From contig NZ_CP104003.1 of NCBI RefSeq assembly GCF_025231485.1, positions 3,038,001-3,102,000 of the forward strand: DNA of 64,000 nt, written 5' to 3'. Position numbers and translations under genes: made by a program. The stretch's first letter is position 1, and every line of letters starts with the position of its first letter. The DNA is from Salinirubellus salinus (GTDB taxonomy: Archaea > Halobacteriota > Halobacteria > Halobacteriales > Haloarculaceae). Positions 45,317 to 54,137 of this stretch are shown here, piece after piece. The notes under the pieces are model-generated. The model did not search any database. It worked only from the letters and a program-made list of their open reading frames with translations, and was not told where the DNA came from.

Positions 45317-46363
45317 TCAGTCCTTCGTCGGCAGGAACGCCAGGGCGATGATGAGGAAGGTGGAGGCGCCCGAGAGGATGGTGACGCCCCAGAGCCCGTT
45401 CTGTCGCTGCTTGAACGCGTCCTGCGTCTTCCGGGTCTCCTGGTACTCGCCCACGTCCGGCGAGAGCTGGACGTGTTCCTCGTCGGGGAAGTAGACGACG
45501 TGCTGGACGTCGCTCAGCGTGACGTTGCTCCCTTCCTCGAGTTCGACACTGTTCTCGCTCGGGCCGGTCCAGGCGAAGCGGACCCCGTCGGCCGAGACGT
45601 TCTCGACGACGGCCTCGTTGCGGGCGTAGGTCACCGTCGACCCCTCGGAGATGACCGCCTCGTCGGGGGCGGGCAGGTACGAGGAGAGCAGCTCGGTGGT
45701 GCCGTTCGCACGGTAGACGACGTACTCGTTGCCGTCGTCACGGGTGACCGTCTGGTTCTCGACGGCCGAATCGGCGGCGAGGCGCTGGCTGACGTTGAAC
45801 GTCTGGACCGCGCGGAACGTGCGGGTGGCGTTGTCCGCGTAGATGGTGTACGGCTCGCCCCAGACGAGCGTCGCGCCGTCCTCGGTGACGCTGTAGACGG
45901 TGGTGCTGTTACCCTCGTAGGCGAACGAGTCGTTGACCGCCACGGTGGTCGTGACGTTGCCGTCCCGGACCAGGTCGAAGCTCCCGGCCGAGGCGTTCAG
46001 GTCGACGGTGGCCGCGCTCCCGTTGAACTCGACGGAGTCGCCGTCCGCGAGCGTGGTGGTGTAGCGGGCGTCCTGCCCGTCGAACGCGAACTGGGCAGGG
46101 TTCAACGTGGTGTTACTGGACACCGTCTCGGTGTATCTGGCCGACTCGTTCGTCCAGACGAGTTCACCCACGACGCTCCCCTCTTCGGCCTCGATCGTCG
46201 ACACCGTGTACGTCTCGTCGCCGACCTGGAAGCTATCGCCCTGTGCCAGCTCCTCGCCGGAGAGCTCCATCTGCGGCGAGTCGGCCACCGCGATGACCGA
46301 GTACGCCGACGCCCCCATGACGAGGAAGAACACGAAGTAGATCGTCGCGACGCGTCGTTGCAT
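45317..46363 (-). CDS. Exported-loop membrane protein, function unknown
   Basis: A 348-residue protein with one membrane helix at each end (about 7-28 and 322-343) and a large external beta-rich domain between them. The loop has many N-glycosylation sequons (NES, NTT, NAS, NVT, NDS, NST, NAT, NVS, NQT, NGT), fitting an exposed glycoprotein. It contains repeated AFDG/DGDSVEFNG-type strands. No enzyme motif. The neighbour on the same strand is a PGF-CTERM protein. Confidence 0.7.
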   Translation of the reverse strand: MQRRVATIYFVFFLVMGASAYSVIAVADSPQMELSGEELAQGDSFQVGDETYTVSTIEAEEGSVVGELVWTNESARYTETVSSNTTLNPAQFAFDGQDARYTTTLADGDSVEFNGSAATVDLNASAGSFDLVRDGNVTTTVAVNDSFAYEGNSTTVYSVTEDGATLVWGEPYTIYADNATRTFRAVQTFNVSQRLAADSAVENQTVTRDDGNEYVVYRANGTTELLSSYLPAPDEAVISEGSTVTYARNEAVVENVSADGVRFAWTGPSENSVELEEGSNVTLSDVQHVVYFPDEEHVQLSPDVGEYQETRKTQDAFKQRQNGLWGVTILSGASTFLIIALAFLPTKD

Positions 46364-46429
46364 ACGCGGGGCGACGGAATCGCGGGCAATAGGCGTTACT
46401 TTTCAACGACGCGAACGGCGACCGACTCC

Positions 46430-47695
46430 CTACCGTCGTCGCGCGAGGAGCACGAGGGCGAGGAGGCCGCCGAGCGCGGCCAGCACGCCGAATCCCGGAC
46501 CGGCGCCGGCCGTCGGGGTCCGGACGCCCTCGGGTTGCTGCTGGCTCTGTGGTGCCTGCCTGGCGCTCCCGCCCGGCGCGGTGGCTGTCGTCGCGGCGGG
46601 CTGCTGACCGCCACCGTCGGCGGCCGTCGCCGTCCCCTGTGGCTGGGACGTGGCGGTCGCGGTGTCCTGCGGCCGGGGGGTCGCCGTCGCAGTGGCGGTG
46701 CCCCGTGGCTCCTGCGTCGACGTGGCGGTCGGCGCGGGCGTCGGCGTGGCCGTGGCGGCCGGGGTCGGGGTGGCCGTCGGCGTGGCCGTGGCGGCCGGGG
46801 TCGGGGTGGCCGTCGGCGTCCTCGAGTCACCGCTGCTGGCTGCCTCGGTCGGTGTGGCCGTGGCGGTCGGCGCGGGCGTCGGAGTCGGGGTACTGCTGCT
46901 GGTGCTGTCGTAGGGGTCGTCCTGTCCGGGCGGCGGGCCGAGGGTCTCGTAGGCCTCCCGCTCGGAGTCACACTCGCAGACGTAGAAGTAGTGCGAGGTC
47001 AGCTCGACCTCGGCGAACTGGCCCTGCCAGTTCGTCCCGTTGGCCTTGCCGTCGATCTGGTACCAGCCGGGTTCGTCGGGCATCCGGTAGCACGGGCCCG
47101 CCGAGGAGCGGTAGCCCTGGTGGGCGACGATCTCGTCCTCGGGGTAGAGTTCGGGGTTCTTGTCGCCGTCCTCGCGGCCGGCCTCCTTGCCCCCCTCGTC
47201 CTCGCGGGACTGCGCCCCGAGCTCGTCACCGTCGTAGAGCTTGACGACGATGTGGCTTCCGTTGAACTTGTTCTTCTCGAGGTACGAGAGCAGGTCGACG
47301 TCCGTCGGCGTCCCCGGATCGTCGTTGTCGCGGTCGATGCCGAACGCGGCGGTGTTCGAGGTCGAACACTGCGAGAAGTCGACGTCCGGGTTCCCGATGA
47401 CGATGTACTCGAGCTTCTCGATCCCGTCCCCCGCCCCGGCGTCCTCGAACAGTTCGTCGGTACCCGCGGCGAAGTGGTTGATGGAGGCGTTGTACTCCCC
47501 GCCGGGGTTCTCGCTGGCGGGGTAGTGGTCGGTGTCGAACGGGAGCTTCACCGTGTAGTTCCCGTTCTCGAGACCGTGGGGCCGGGTCGCGTCGGCGGCG
47601 CCGACCCCCTTGACGCCGGCCGCACCGACGGTGACCACGGAGAGGGCCACCACCGCGACGACCACCGCTTTCTGTGTCTGGTTCACACGTGTCAT
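46430..47695 (-). CDS. Secreted surface protein with PGF-CTERM-like anchor
   Basis: A 421-residue protein with a Sec signal (about residues 1-33, KAVVVAVVALSVVTVGAAG), a folded extracellular domain (about 35-225) with three or four Cys and several N-glycosylation sequons, a long Thr/Pro/Ala linker (about 235-375) built from ATPTP repeats, and a C-terminal AGPGFGVLAALGGLLALVLLARRR. The PGF, hydrophobic helix and Arg cluster match PGF-CTERM, processed and lipid-anchored by archaeosortase ArtA. The ATG at 47695 starts the signal peptide; AAATATAAAG at about 47765 is its promoter. Confidence 0.8.
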   Translation of the reverse strand: MTRVNQTQKAVVVAVVALSVVTVGAAGVKGVGAADATRPHGLENGNYTVKLPFDTDHYPASENPGGEYNASINHFAAGTDELFEDAGAGDGIEKLEYIVIGNPDVDFSQCSTSNTAAFGIDRDNDDPGTPTDVDLLSYLEKNKFNGSHIVVKLYDGDELGAQSREDEGGKEAGREDGDKNPELYPEDEIVAHQGYRSSAGPCYRMPDEPGWYQIDGKANGTNWQGQFAEVELTSHYFYVCECDSEREAYETLGPPPGQDDPYDSTSSSTPTPTPAPTATATPTEAASSGDSRTPTATPTPAATATPTATPTPAATATPTPAPTATSTQEPRGTATATATPRPQDTATATSQPQGTATAADGGGQQPAATTATAPGGSARQAPQSQQQPEGVRTPTAGAGPGFGVLAALGGLLALVLLARRR

Positions 47696-47752
47696 GTCTG
47701 CGTGGCTGGCGCCACCCTGCACGAACGCTCCCCTAAGGGTTCTGGGGGGCAT

Positions 47753-48017
47753 ACGCCGCCCTTTATATTTCAGACTCGGCTATAGTTGGATTATAAATCA
47801 ACGGCCGGTACACACCGACGTTACCCCTCGACGACCGGTCGTCGCGCAGTCCTGTGGTCTGGCGGCTGACGGGGCCCGCCGACCGGGGACGCGCGGTGGC
47901 GCCCTGCCGCGAGACGGCCCGTAGAGCCATATTAACTGACCTTCGATGAACGGGTTTAAACGACCGGACCATGCCTGCAGAATCCACATAGACGTCGGTT
48001 CGAACGATGGGGATACA
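47753..48017. promoter_or_regulatory. Divergent promoter region between the surface protein and livK
   Basis: The left side has TTATATTTC (minus-strand AAATATAAAG) for the surface protein. The right side has GGGTTTAAACG (about 47950-47960) as the TATA-like element for the livKHMGF operon, giving a leader of about 30 bases before the ATG at 48018. An AT-rich word GGATTATAAATC (about 47788-47799) is an additional candidate for either direction. Confidence 0.5.
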
Positions 48018-49445
48018 ATGGCAGACAAGCCAGAGCGCACTGACGGGGGTGGCGTCGACCGACGCCGCCTCCTGAAGTACGCCGGTGCGGGGGCGTCAGG
48101 CGTCTCCCTCGCCGGTTGTAAGGTCCGGCAGCCGACCACGCCGACACCGTCGAGCGGCGGTGGCGGCCGGGGCACGGTCACCGGCACGCCGAGCAACGAC
48201 GCGCCGTTGCGCGGCAAGACGATCCGTATCGGGTCGCTCGCCCCGCAACCCGAGTCGTTCCCCATCGGCAGTTCCATCTGGAACTCGATGCAGCTGGCGG
48301 CACAGGACATCGACGAGGACGGCGGCGTCGCGGGCGCCGAGGTGGTCCCGAAGTCCGGGAACACCGAGACGTCGCCGGCGACCGGTCGCTCGGAGTTCCT
48401 CCGACTCGTCCAGGAGGAGGGCGTCCACACCACGTTCGGGACGTTCCTCACGCAGGTCACGCTCCAGTGTTTCATCCCGATGCGTGACACCAAGACCGTC
48501 CACGTCACGACGGCCGCCGCGGGACCGAAGCCGGCACGCATCGTCAGTCAGCGCTACGACGAGTTCAAGTACCACTTCCGTGCGGGTCCGATCAACTCCT
48601 TCGACCTGGCGAAGGCCGAACTTGAGTTCCTCGAACTCTACGCCGAACAGCTCGGCTGGGACAGCGTCGCCGTCCTCATCGAGGACATCGGGCCGTTCGA
48701 CCCCTTCGCCGAACTGCTCGACGGGAACATCCAGGACGTCGTCCAGACGGACATCTTCAAGCGCTCGTCGTCGGGGACGACCAACTGGACGCCGCTCTGG
48801 GACGAGGTGGAGAACTCCGGCGCCGACGTGTGTCTCATCGCGCAGGCGCTCACCGGTGCCTCCGCCGTGAAGCAGTGGGCCCAGCAGGAACGCCCGTTCG
48901 AGTTCGGCGGCATCTCCGTGCCCGCACAGGTCTCGGAGTTCTGGGAGTCCGTCGACGGCGCCTGCGAACACGTGTTCACGATGAACGCGATGACCCCGCA
49001 GACGACCAACACGCCGCGGACCCAGGACTTCGTCCAGCGCTACCAGGCGGCGTTCGACACCGTCCCCGTCTACTCCGGCCCCATCACGTACGACGCGGTG
49101 AAGGGCTGGCGGAAGGCGATGGAGGCCGTCGTCGAGGAGCAGGGCCTGCGGCGGGTCCCCACCTCGGACGAGCTCGTCACGGCGATGGAGAACCTCTCGT
49201 ACAACGAGGGGACCGTCCTGCCCGAGTTCTCGTTCACCCCCAGGGACGCCAAGTACGCCCACGACCCGCAGTGGTCCTCCATGCAGGAGACGGGCGTGCC
49301 GGTCTGGCAGCAGTGGCAACTCGACGAGGACGTCCGCGACGACTACGGGACGATGCACTCGTTCGCGCCGGAACAGAACAAGAGTTCGGACTACACGTAC
49401 CCGGACTGGATCGACTACCCCAGCGGCCACCCCGCCACCCAGTAA
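48018..49445 (+). CDS. livK: ABC transporter substrate-binding lipoprotein, branched-chain amino-acid type
   Basis: The 475-residue periplasmic-binding-protein (type I) lipoprotein of a Liv-type importer. It has a twin-arginine signal with DRRRLLKYAG (Arg15-17) and lipobox LAGC (Cys34), typical of Tat-exported haloarchaeal lipoproteins. The binding domain begins at TIRIGSLAPQPESFP and follows the ANF-receptor fold (VAVLIEDIGPFDPFAELL). Branched-chain amino acids, short amides or urea are possible ligands. First gene of a five-gene unit. Confidence 0.88.
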   Translation: MADKPERTDGGGVDRRRLLKYAGAGASGVSLAGCKVRQPTTPTPSSGGGGRGTVTGTPSNDAPLRGKTIRIGSLAPQPESFPIGSSIWNSMQLAAQDIDEDGGVAGAEVVPKSGNTETSPATGRSEFLRLVQEEGVHTTFGTFLTQVTLQCFIPMRDTKTVHVTTAAAGPKPARIVSQRYDEFKYHFRAGPINSFDLAKAELEFLELYAEQLGWDSVAVLIEDIGPFDPFAELLDGNIQDVVQTDIFKRSSSGTTNWTPLWDEVENSGADVCLIAQALTGASAVKQWAQQERPFEFGGISVPAQVSEFWESVDGACEHVFTMNAMTPQTTNTPRTQDFVQRYQAAFDTVPVYSGPITYDAVKGWRKAMEAVVEEQGLRRVPTSDELVTAMENLSYNEGTVLPEFSFTPRDAKYAHDPQWSSMQETGVPVWQQWQLDEDVRDDYGTMHSFAPEQNKSSDYTYPDWIDYPSGHPATQ

Positions 49446-50320
49446 TGGCCAGCCTACTCAACGCGATACTCAACGCCACGTTCATCTCGGCACTGTACGC
49501 CATCATCGCCATCGGATTCACCCTCATCTTCGGGGTCGGTGGGGTGCTGAACTTCGCCCACGGGGCGCTGTTGACGGTGGGCGCGTTCGCCGCGTACATC
49601 GTCGCAAACCCCACCCAGTACGGCATGAGCCCGTGGCTGGGACTGCTCGTCGCGCCCGTCGCCACGGCGGTCGTCGGCGGGGTCCTCTACAAGGGCGTCG
49701 TCCGCTACGTCGAGGGGAAACCGGTGACGCTGCTCATCCTGACGTTCGTCATCGGATTCTTCGTCCAGCACGCGCTCCGCATCTTCGTCACGAACCAGCC
49801 CATCTCCGTGACCCAGCCCATCGGCGGCCAGACGATGCTGCTCGGGCAGGAGATACAGCGCTGGGACGTCGCCATCTTCGTCATCTCCTGGGCCATCCTC
49901 GGTGCGGTGTTCTTCTTCGTCAACTACACCAAGACCGGGCAGGCCATCCTCGCGGTCTCGATGACGAAGAAGGGCTCCTCGCTGGTCGGTATCGACTCCG
50001 AGCAGATCAACCTCTACACGTGGGTGATGGCCGCGGGCTTCGCGGGCATCGCCGGCGCCCTGCTCATGATGAAACAGACGGGCAACTGGAACATGGGGAC
50101 GAGTCCGCTCATCCTCGCGTTCTCCATCGTCATCCTCGGCGGCCTCGGCTCCATCCGGGGCTCCATCGTCGGCGCGTACGTCATCGGCTTCGTCGAGACG
50201 TTCACCGTCGCGTTCGTCCCGGACGGCTCGAAACTCACCGGGCTGGCGTCGCTGGTGTTGCTCGTCGTGTTCCTGCTCGTGAAACCCGAAGGCCTGTTCG
50301 GCCGGGAGGCTGCCGAATAA
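49445..50320 (+). CDS. livH: Branched-chain amino-acid ABC transporter permease LivH
   Basis: A 291-residue permease with about eight membrane helices and the LivH hallmarks: LYAIIAIGFTLIFGVGGVLNFAHGALLTVGAFAAY at the N-terminus and the EAA-like SLVGIDSEQINLYTWVMAAGFAGIAGAL loop near 190. The ATG shares its A with the stop of livK (TAATG), so translation is coupled. Confidence 0.93.
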   Translation: MASLLNAILNATFISALYAIIAIGFTLIFGVGGVLNFAHGALLTVGAFAAYIVANPTQYGMSPWLGLLVAPVATAVVGGVLYKGVVRYVEGKPVTLLILTFVIGFFVQHALRIFVTNQPISVTQPIGGQTMLLGQEIQRWDVAIFVISWAILGAVFFFVNYTKTGQAILAVSMTKKGSSLVGIDSEQINLYTWVMAAGFAGIAGALLMMKQTGNWNMGTSPLILAFSIVILGGLGSIRGSIVGAYVIGFVETFTVAFVPDGSKLTGLASLVLLVVFLLVKPEGLFGREAAE

Positions 50321-51621
50321 TGTCGAACTCGAACGAATCCGGATTCCGACGGAACCGCACCGCCGAGGAGCAGCGTCAGCTGGTCCTCGAGAAGCTCAAC
50401 CCGCTGACGATGCCGCTGCGCTACCAGCTCGGCCTGGTGGGGCTCCTCGCCATCGCGCTCGTCCCCACGCAGCTCTACCCGAACGAGCTGGGACAGTTCA
50501 CCAACCTGCTCTACCTCATCATGTTCGCGATGAGCTGGGACGTGGTCTCGGGCTACACCGGCCAGCTCTCGTTCGGTCACGCGTTCTTCTTCGCGCTGGG
50601 TGGCTACAGCTCGGCCATCCTGAACCTGCAACACGGGATGAGCCCCGGTCTCTCCATCCCCATCGGGATGCTCGTCGCCGCCATCGGCGGCGTCGCGGTC
50701 GGCCTGCCGGCGCTGCGCCTGCGCGGGCCGTACCTCTCGCTCGTCACGCTCATCGTGCCCATCATCCTCGCGAAGTTCTTCATCCTGTTCAACAACGGGT
50801 TCACCCCGTTCGGCCTGCAGATCGCCCCGCAGGGATTCGGCGGCCAGACCGGCCCCGGCATCCCGGACTCGCTGTTCGGCGGCCAGAGCGCCCTGTTCAG
50901 CACGCAGACCATCGTGGACCTGCTCCCGCTCCCCGAGGCCTACACCAGCCTGCAGGTCGGCGCACTCGCGGAGTACTACTTCTCGTTCGCGCTGCTCTGT
51001 CTTGTCGCGGCGGTGCTCGTCGCGGTCACCCGCTCGTCGGCGGGTGACGTGCTGACTGCCATCCGCGAGGACGAGGACGCGGTCGCGGCCGCCGGGCTGA
51101 ACCCGGCGAAGTTCAAACTGTTCGCGTTCGTGCTCTCCGCCGCAGTCGGCGGCCTCGCGGGTGCGGCGCTCGTCCACACCTCGGTGAACTCCCCCTCGCC
51201 GGCCTCGCTGCTCGGCGGCATCCCCGGTGGTGCGACGGGGAGCCCCATCCAGGTGAGCATCAACGTCATCATCATGTCCATCCTCGGCGGCACCGGCACC
51301 ATCGTCGGCGCCGCGGTGGGTGCGGTGTTCTTCGGCGCCTCGACCGCCGTCGTCTCCGGCATCGACGCGACGGTGCCGGTGCTCGGCGTCACCGTGTCGA
51401 ACCTGAAGCCGCTCCCGCTGCTGACCGCCGCGATGGTCGTGCTGGTGTTCCTGCCGGGGGGACTGGTCCGCTTCGGCATCCGGGCCGGCCGGAACGTCCT
51501 CGCCGCCTCGCGCGGCGAGGAGCCCGAGGAGCCACTGTTCGAGTCGTTCGAGGACAGCGTCCTCGGCGAGATCGTCGCGAAGTACCGCGAGGACATCGAG
51601 GACATCACGGAGGGCAAGTAG
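50320..51621 (+). CDS. livM: Branched-chain amino-acid ABC transporter permease LivM
   Basis: A 433-residue permease. After a hydrophilic N-terminal extension of about 45 residues it has SWDVVSGYTGQLSFGHAFFFALGGYSSAI and LRLRGPYLSLVTL, family hallmarks. The EAA-like loop is AGLNPAKFKLFAFVLSAAVGGLAGAAL. The C-terminal tail is acidic and about 50 residues long, as often in haloarchaeal LivM. Overlaps livH by TAATG. Confidence 0.93.
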   Translation: MSNSNESGFRRNRTAEEQRQLVLEKLNPLTMPLRYQLGLVGLLAIALVPTQLYPNELGQFTNLLYLIMFAMSWDVVSGYTGQLSFGHAFFFALGGYSSAILNLQHGMSPGLSIPIGMLVAAIGGVAVGLPALRLRGPYLSLVTLIVPIILAKFFILFNNGFTPFGLQIAPQGFGGQTGPGIPDSLFGGQSALFSTQTIVDLLPLPEAYTSLQVGALAEYYFSFALLCLVAAVLVAVTRSSAGDVLTAIREDEDAVAAAGLNPAKFKLFAFVLSAAVGGLAGAALVHTSVNSPSPASLLGGIPGGATGSPIQVSINVIIMSILGGTGTIVGAAVGAVFFGASTAVVSGIDATVPVLGVTVSNLKPLPLLTAAMVVLVFLPGGLVRFGIRAGRNVLAASRGEEPEEPLFESFEDSVLGEIVAKYREDIEDITEGK

Positions 51622-52416
51622 ATGAGCATCGACGCCGACACCGACGCCGACACCGACGTCAGCCGACAGTTCGGACCGCGGGACGGCATCCTGGTGGCCA
51701 ACGACCTGCTCAAGCAGTTCGGGGGGCTCACCGCCGTCGACGAGCTGAGCTTCGCGGTCCAGGAACAGGAGATACTCGGCTTCATCGGCCCGAACGGGGC
51801 GGGGAAGTCGACGACGTTCAACTGCGTCACGGGCGCGTACGAGCCCACCGGCGGCACCGTCTGGTTCAAGGGCGAGGACGTCACCGGCCTCGAGGCCCAC
51901 GAGATGGTCAAGCGCGGGATGGCCCGCACCTTCCAGGACTTCGCGCCGCTGGAGGACCGCAGCGTCGTCCGGAACGTCGAGCTCTCGCTCGCGCCGGACA
52001 AACTGTTCACGCTCTCGGGTGTGGGCGGTGAGACCCGGCGACTGGCCGAGGAGATCTGCCGACGCGTCGGGCTCGGCGAGGTGCTGGACAAGACGCCCGA
52101 CGAGCTCCCGCACGCGGACATGCTGAAGCTCGAACTGGCGAAGGCCATCGCGAACGAGCCCGACCTGATGCTGGTCGACGAGCCGTTCGCCGGTCTCTCC
52201 AGTCAGGAGGTGACGGAGCTCTCCGAGATACTGGAGAGCCTGCGACAGAACGGGATGACCCTCATCGTGGTCGACCACAACATGCGCGGGCTGCTCCAGC
52301 TCATCGACCGCGCGTTCGTCATCCAGTTCGGCTCGCGCATCGCCGACGGCAGCCCCGACGAGATCACCAGTAACCCCAAGGTGCAGGAGGCGTACCTTGG
52401 GGGTGACGAACTATGA
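51622..52416 (+). CDS. livG: Branched-chain amino-acid ABC transporter ATPase LivG
   Basis: A 264-residue ATPase: Walker A GPNGAGKST (about 56-64), Q-loop, Walker B LMLVDEPFAGLS (about 183) and the switch VVDHNM. The expected LSGGQ signature is replaced by ELPHADMLKLELAKA (about 154-168), where ELPHADML stands at the signature position; livF carries a normal one. The start immediately follows the livM stop. Confidence 0.88.
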   Translation: MSIDADTDADTDVSRQFGPRDGILVANDLLKQFGGLTAVDELSFAVQEQEILGFIGPNGAGKSTTFNCVTGAYEPTGGTVWFKGEDVTGLEAHEMVKRGMARTFQDFAPLEDRSVVRNVELSLAPDKLFTLSGVGGETRRLAEEICRRVGLGEVLDKTPDELPHADMLKLELAKAIANEPDLMLVDEPFAGLSSQEVTELSEILESLRQNGMTLIVVDHNMRGLLQLIDRAFVIQFGSRIADGSPDEITSNPKVQEAYLGGDEL

Positions 52417-53174
52417 GCACGGACCGAGCCCGGTCGGCCACGGAGGCCGAACCGGCACAACCGAACACCGAAGTCCTCCGCGCAGAGGGCCTGCGAGTCT
52501 CCTACGGCAAGGTGCAGGCACTGCGTGGACTGGACATGTACGTCAACCAGGGCGAGGTCGTCTCGCTCATCGGACCGAACGGGGCCGGCAAGTCCACGTT
52601 CGCGAACACCGCCACCGGCTTCATCGGCTACGAGGGCTCTATCACCTACCGCGGGCAGGAGGTCTCCGGCGTCGGCCAGCGCGAACTGGTCGAGCAGGGG
52701 ATGATCCACTGCACGGAGAAGCGCGACCTCTTCGGCTACATGAGCGTCGACGAGAACCTCCGACTCGGCGCCTACGCCATCGAGGACGAGTCGTACGTCG
52801 AACAGCAACTGGAGTTCGTCTACGACCTCTTCCCCCGACTCGAAGAGCGGGTCTCGCAGAACGCCCGCTCGATGTCCGGCGGCGAGCAACAGATGCTCGC
52901 CATCGGTCGCGCCCTGATGGGCGACCCGGACCTGCTCATCCTCGACGAGCCGACCATCGGCCTCGCGCCGGTCATCCTCGACGACATCTCGCAGGCGTTC
53001 GGTCCCATCCAGGACCAGGGCGTGACCATCCTGCTCACCGAGCAGAACGTCACGTTCGCGCTGAAACACGCAGACCGGATGTACCTCCTCGAGAACGGGG
53101 AGGTCGTCAAGACCGGCACCCCCGAGGAACTGCGCGGCGACGACTACATCCGCGAGTCGTACCTCGGCGGGTAA
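52413..53174 (+). CDS. livF: Branched-chain amino-acid ABC transporter ATPase LivF
   Basis: A 253-residue ATPase with Walker A GPNGAGKST (about 53-61), signature MSGGEQQM (about 151-158), Walker B LLILDEPTIGLAP and a LLTEQN switch of the LivF type, in which the switch His is replaced by Gln. Overlaps livG by four bases (ATGA). It closes the livKHMGF operon. Confidence 0.95.
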   Translation: MSTDRARSATEAEPAQPNTEVLRAEGLRVSYGKVQALRGLDMYVNQGEVVSLIGPNGAGKSTFANTATGFIGYEGSITYRGQEVSGVGQRELVEQGMIHCTEKRDLFGYMSVDENLRLGAYAIEDESYVEQQLEFVYDLFPRLEERVSQNARSMSGGEQQMLAIGRALMGDPDLLILDEPTIGLAPVILDDISQAFGPIQDQGVTILLTEQNVTFALKHADRMYLLENGEVVKTGTPEELRGDDYIRESYLGG

Positions 53175-53329
53175 GTCGGCGTCGGCGGTCTGGGGTGCAG
53201 GCGTTCTGGCTTTCTCATCTTTCGTGGTCCAGAGCGGTCGTGACGCCGCTCTCGATTGTGGCAGTCGGAGTCCAACCGGAGCGAGAGGGAGCGCTCGCTG
53301 CGCTCGACACTCGCGAGAGACGGGCCGGA

Positions 53330-53383
53330 GCCGGATCCGAACCACGGTCGCTCGCTTCGCTCGCTCCCTGGTTCGAATCCGGC
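53330..53383. repeat. Inverted repeat that mimics a tRNA T-arm
   Basis: The gap after livF (53175-53421) is low-complexity, but contains GCCGGATCCGAACCA (53330-53344) and TGGTTCGAATCCGGC (53369-53383), inverted copies with one mismatch. The right copy is a near-copy of the T-arm and 3' acceptor side of the tRNA-Cys 40 bases away. The loop is the GCTCGCTTCGCTCGCT word common between haloarchaeal genes. Confidence 0.6.
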
Positions 53384-53421
53384 CGTAGATGGCTCTCTCG
53401 CTCACTGTCGTTCGCGAGAAG

Positions 53422-53498
53422 AGCCAAGGGCCGGATTTGAACCGGCGGGGGTTCCGCTCTGCAGGCGGATGCGTTGGGCCAGACTCTGCCACCTTGGC
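53422..53498 (-). tRNA. tRNA-Cys (anticodon GCA)
   Basis: A 77-base cloverleaf on the minus strand. Acceptor GCCAAGG pairs perfectly with CCTTGGC, discriminator U; anticodon stem TCCGC/GCGGA with loop CTGCAGA gives GCA; T-arm GCCGGTTCAAATCCGGC. CCA not encoded. In many Haloarchaea tRNA-Cys is the last gene of the rRNA operon; here it is separate from it by 16 kb. Confidence 0.95.
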
Positions 53499-53544
53499 GC
53501 GCAGACGAAACTAGAACAGAACCGCTGTTAAGCGTAGCGGTCCG

Positions 53545-53937
53545 CTACCGCCGCGCCCGCTCGCGCCACTCGCGCTGCTGTTCACGCTCGGCGACGTGCG
53601 CCACGCCACCGGCCACCTCCTCCCGAACCGACCGCTCGAACGCCACCGTCCCCGAGAGGAAGCCCCGCTCGAACGCCTCGACCAGTTCGTACGACCACCG
53701 GTCGTCGATGACACCCGCGGGCAGGACGTCGTCCCGGATGCTGTCGGCCAGTTCCTCGTGGCCCGTCTCGCGCAGCAGCGGCTCCGCGGCGGCGAACCGG
53801 TCCATCCCCCGCCCGATCTGGTGGTGGAACGCCAGCAGGTGGCCGTACGCCCGGTGGACGTGCTCGATGCCCAACTGGAGTTCGTGCAACGCCTCGCGCT
53901 CCGCCTCGTCGATGTCTGGTCGTTCGGTCTGTGCCAT
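53545..53937 (-). CDS. Haloarchaeal helical protein of unknown function
   Basis: A 130-residue all-helical, acidic protein with conserved-looking HRAYGHLLAFHHQIGRGMDRFAAAEPLLRETGHEELA and DDRWSYELVEAFERGFL. Three close His residues (HLLAFHHQ) could bind metal. The ATG at 53937 is preferred: an ACTTTTGCC box lies about 30 bases upstream. No family recognised with confidence. Confidence 0.65.
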   Translation of the reverse strand: MAQTERPDIDEAEREALHELQLGIEHVHRAYGHLLAFHHQIGRGMDRFAAAEPLLRETGHEELADSIRDDVLPAGVIDDRWSYELVEAFERGFLSGTVAFERSVREEVAGGVAHVAEREQQREWRERARR

Positions 53938-54080
53938 GCGCCACCGTACGTCACGAAACGGCAAAAGTCTCTGGTTCGTGCAGGTCAACCCCACTCGTCG
54001 TCCGGCGGGCGCAACTGGCGGCTGGACCGGGTCGGGTGGCGCAAACACTCAAGCCCGCGGTCCGCGAGTGTCACTCGACC

Positions 54081-54137
54081 ATGACGACACGTCGCACGCC
54101 GGTGACCGACCGGCGACAGGCGGGTGTGTGGCCGTGA
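54081..54137 (+). CDS. 18-codon ORF before the tail-tube-like genes
   Basis: An ATG about 31-33 bases after a CTCAAG box opens 18 codons (MTTRRTPVTDRRQAGVWP). Its TGA overlaps the GTG of the next gene (GTGA), so it may act as a coupling leader. Basic composition is unlike the acidic proteome, which lowers confidence that the peptide itself matters. Confidence 0.3.
   Translation: MTTRRTPVTDRRQAGVWP

Noticed and set aside
46740-46815. Near-identical direct repeats of about 36 bases, at first sight CRISPR-like
   Set aside because: There are no spacers; the repeats encode the ATPTP linker of the PGF-CTERM protein in frame.
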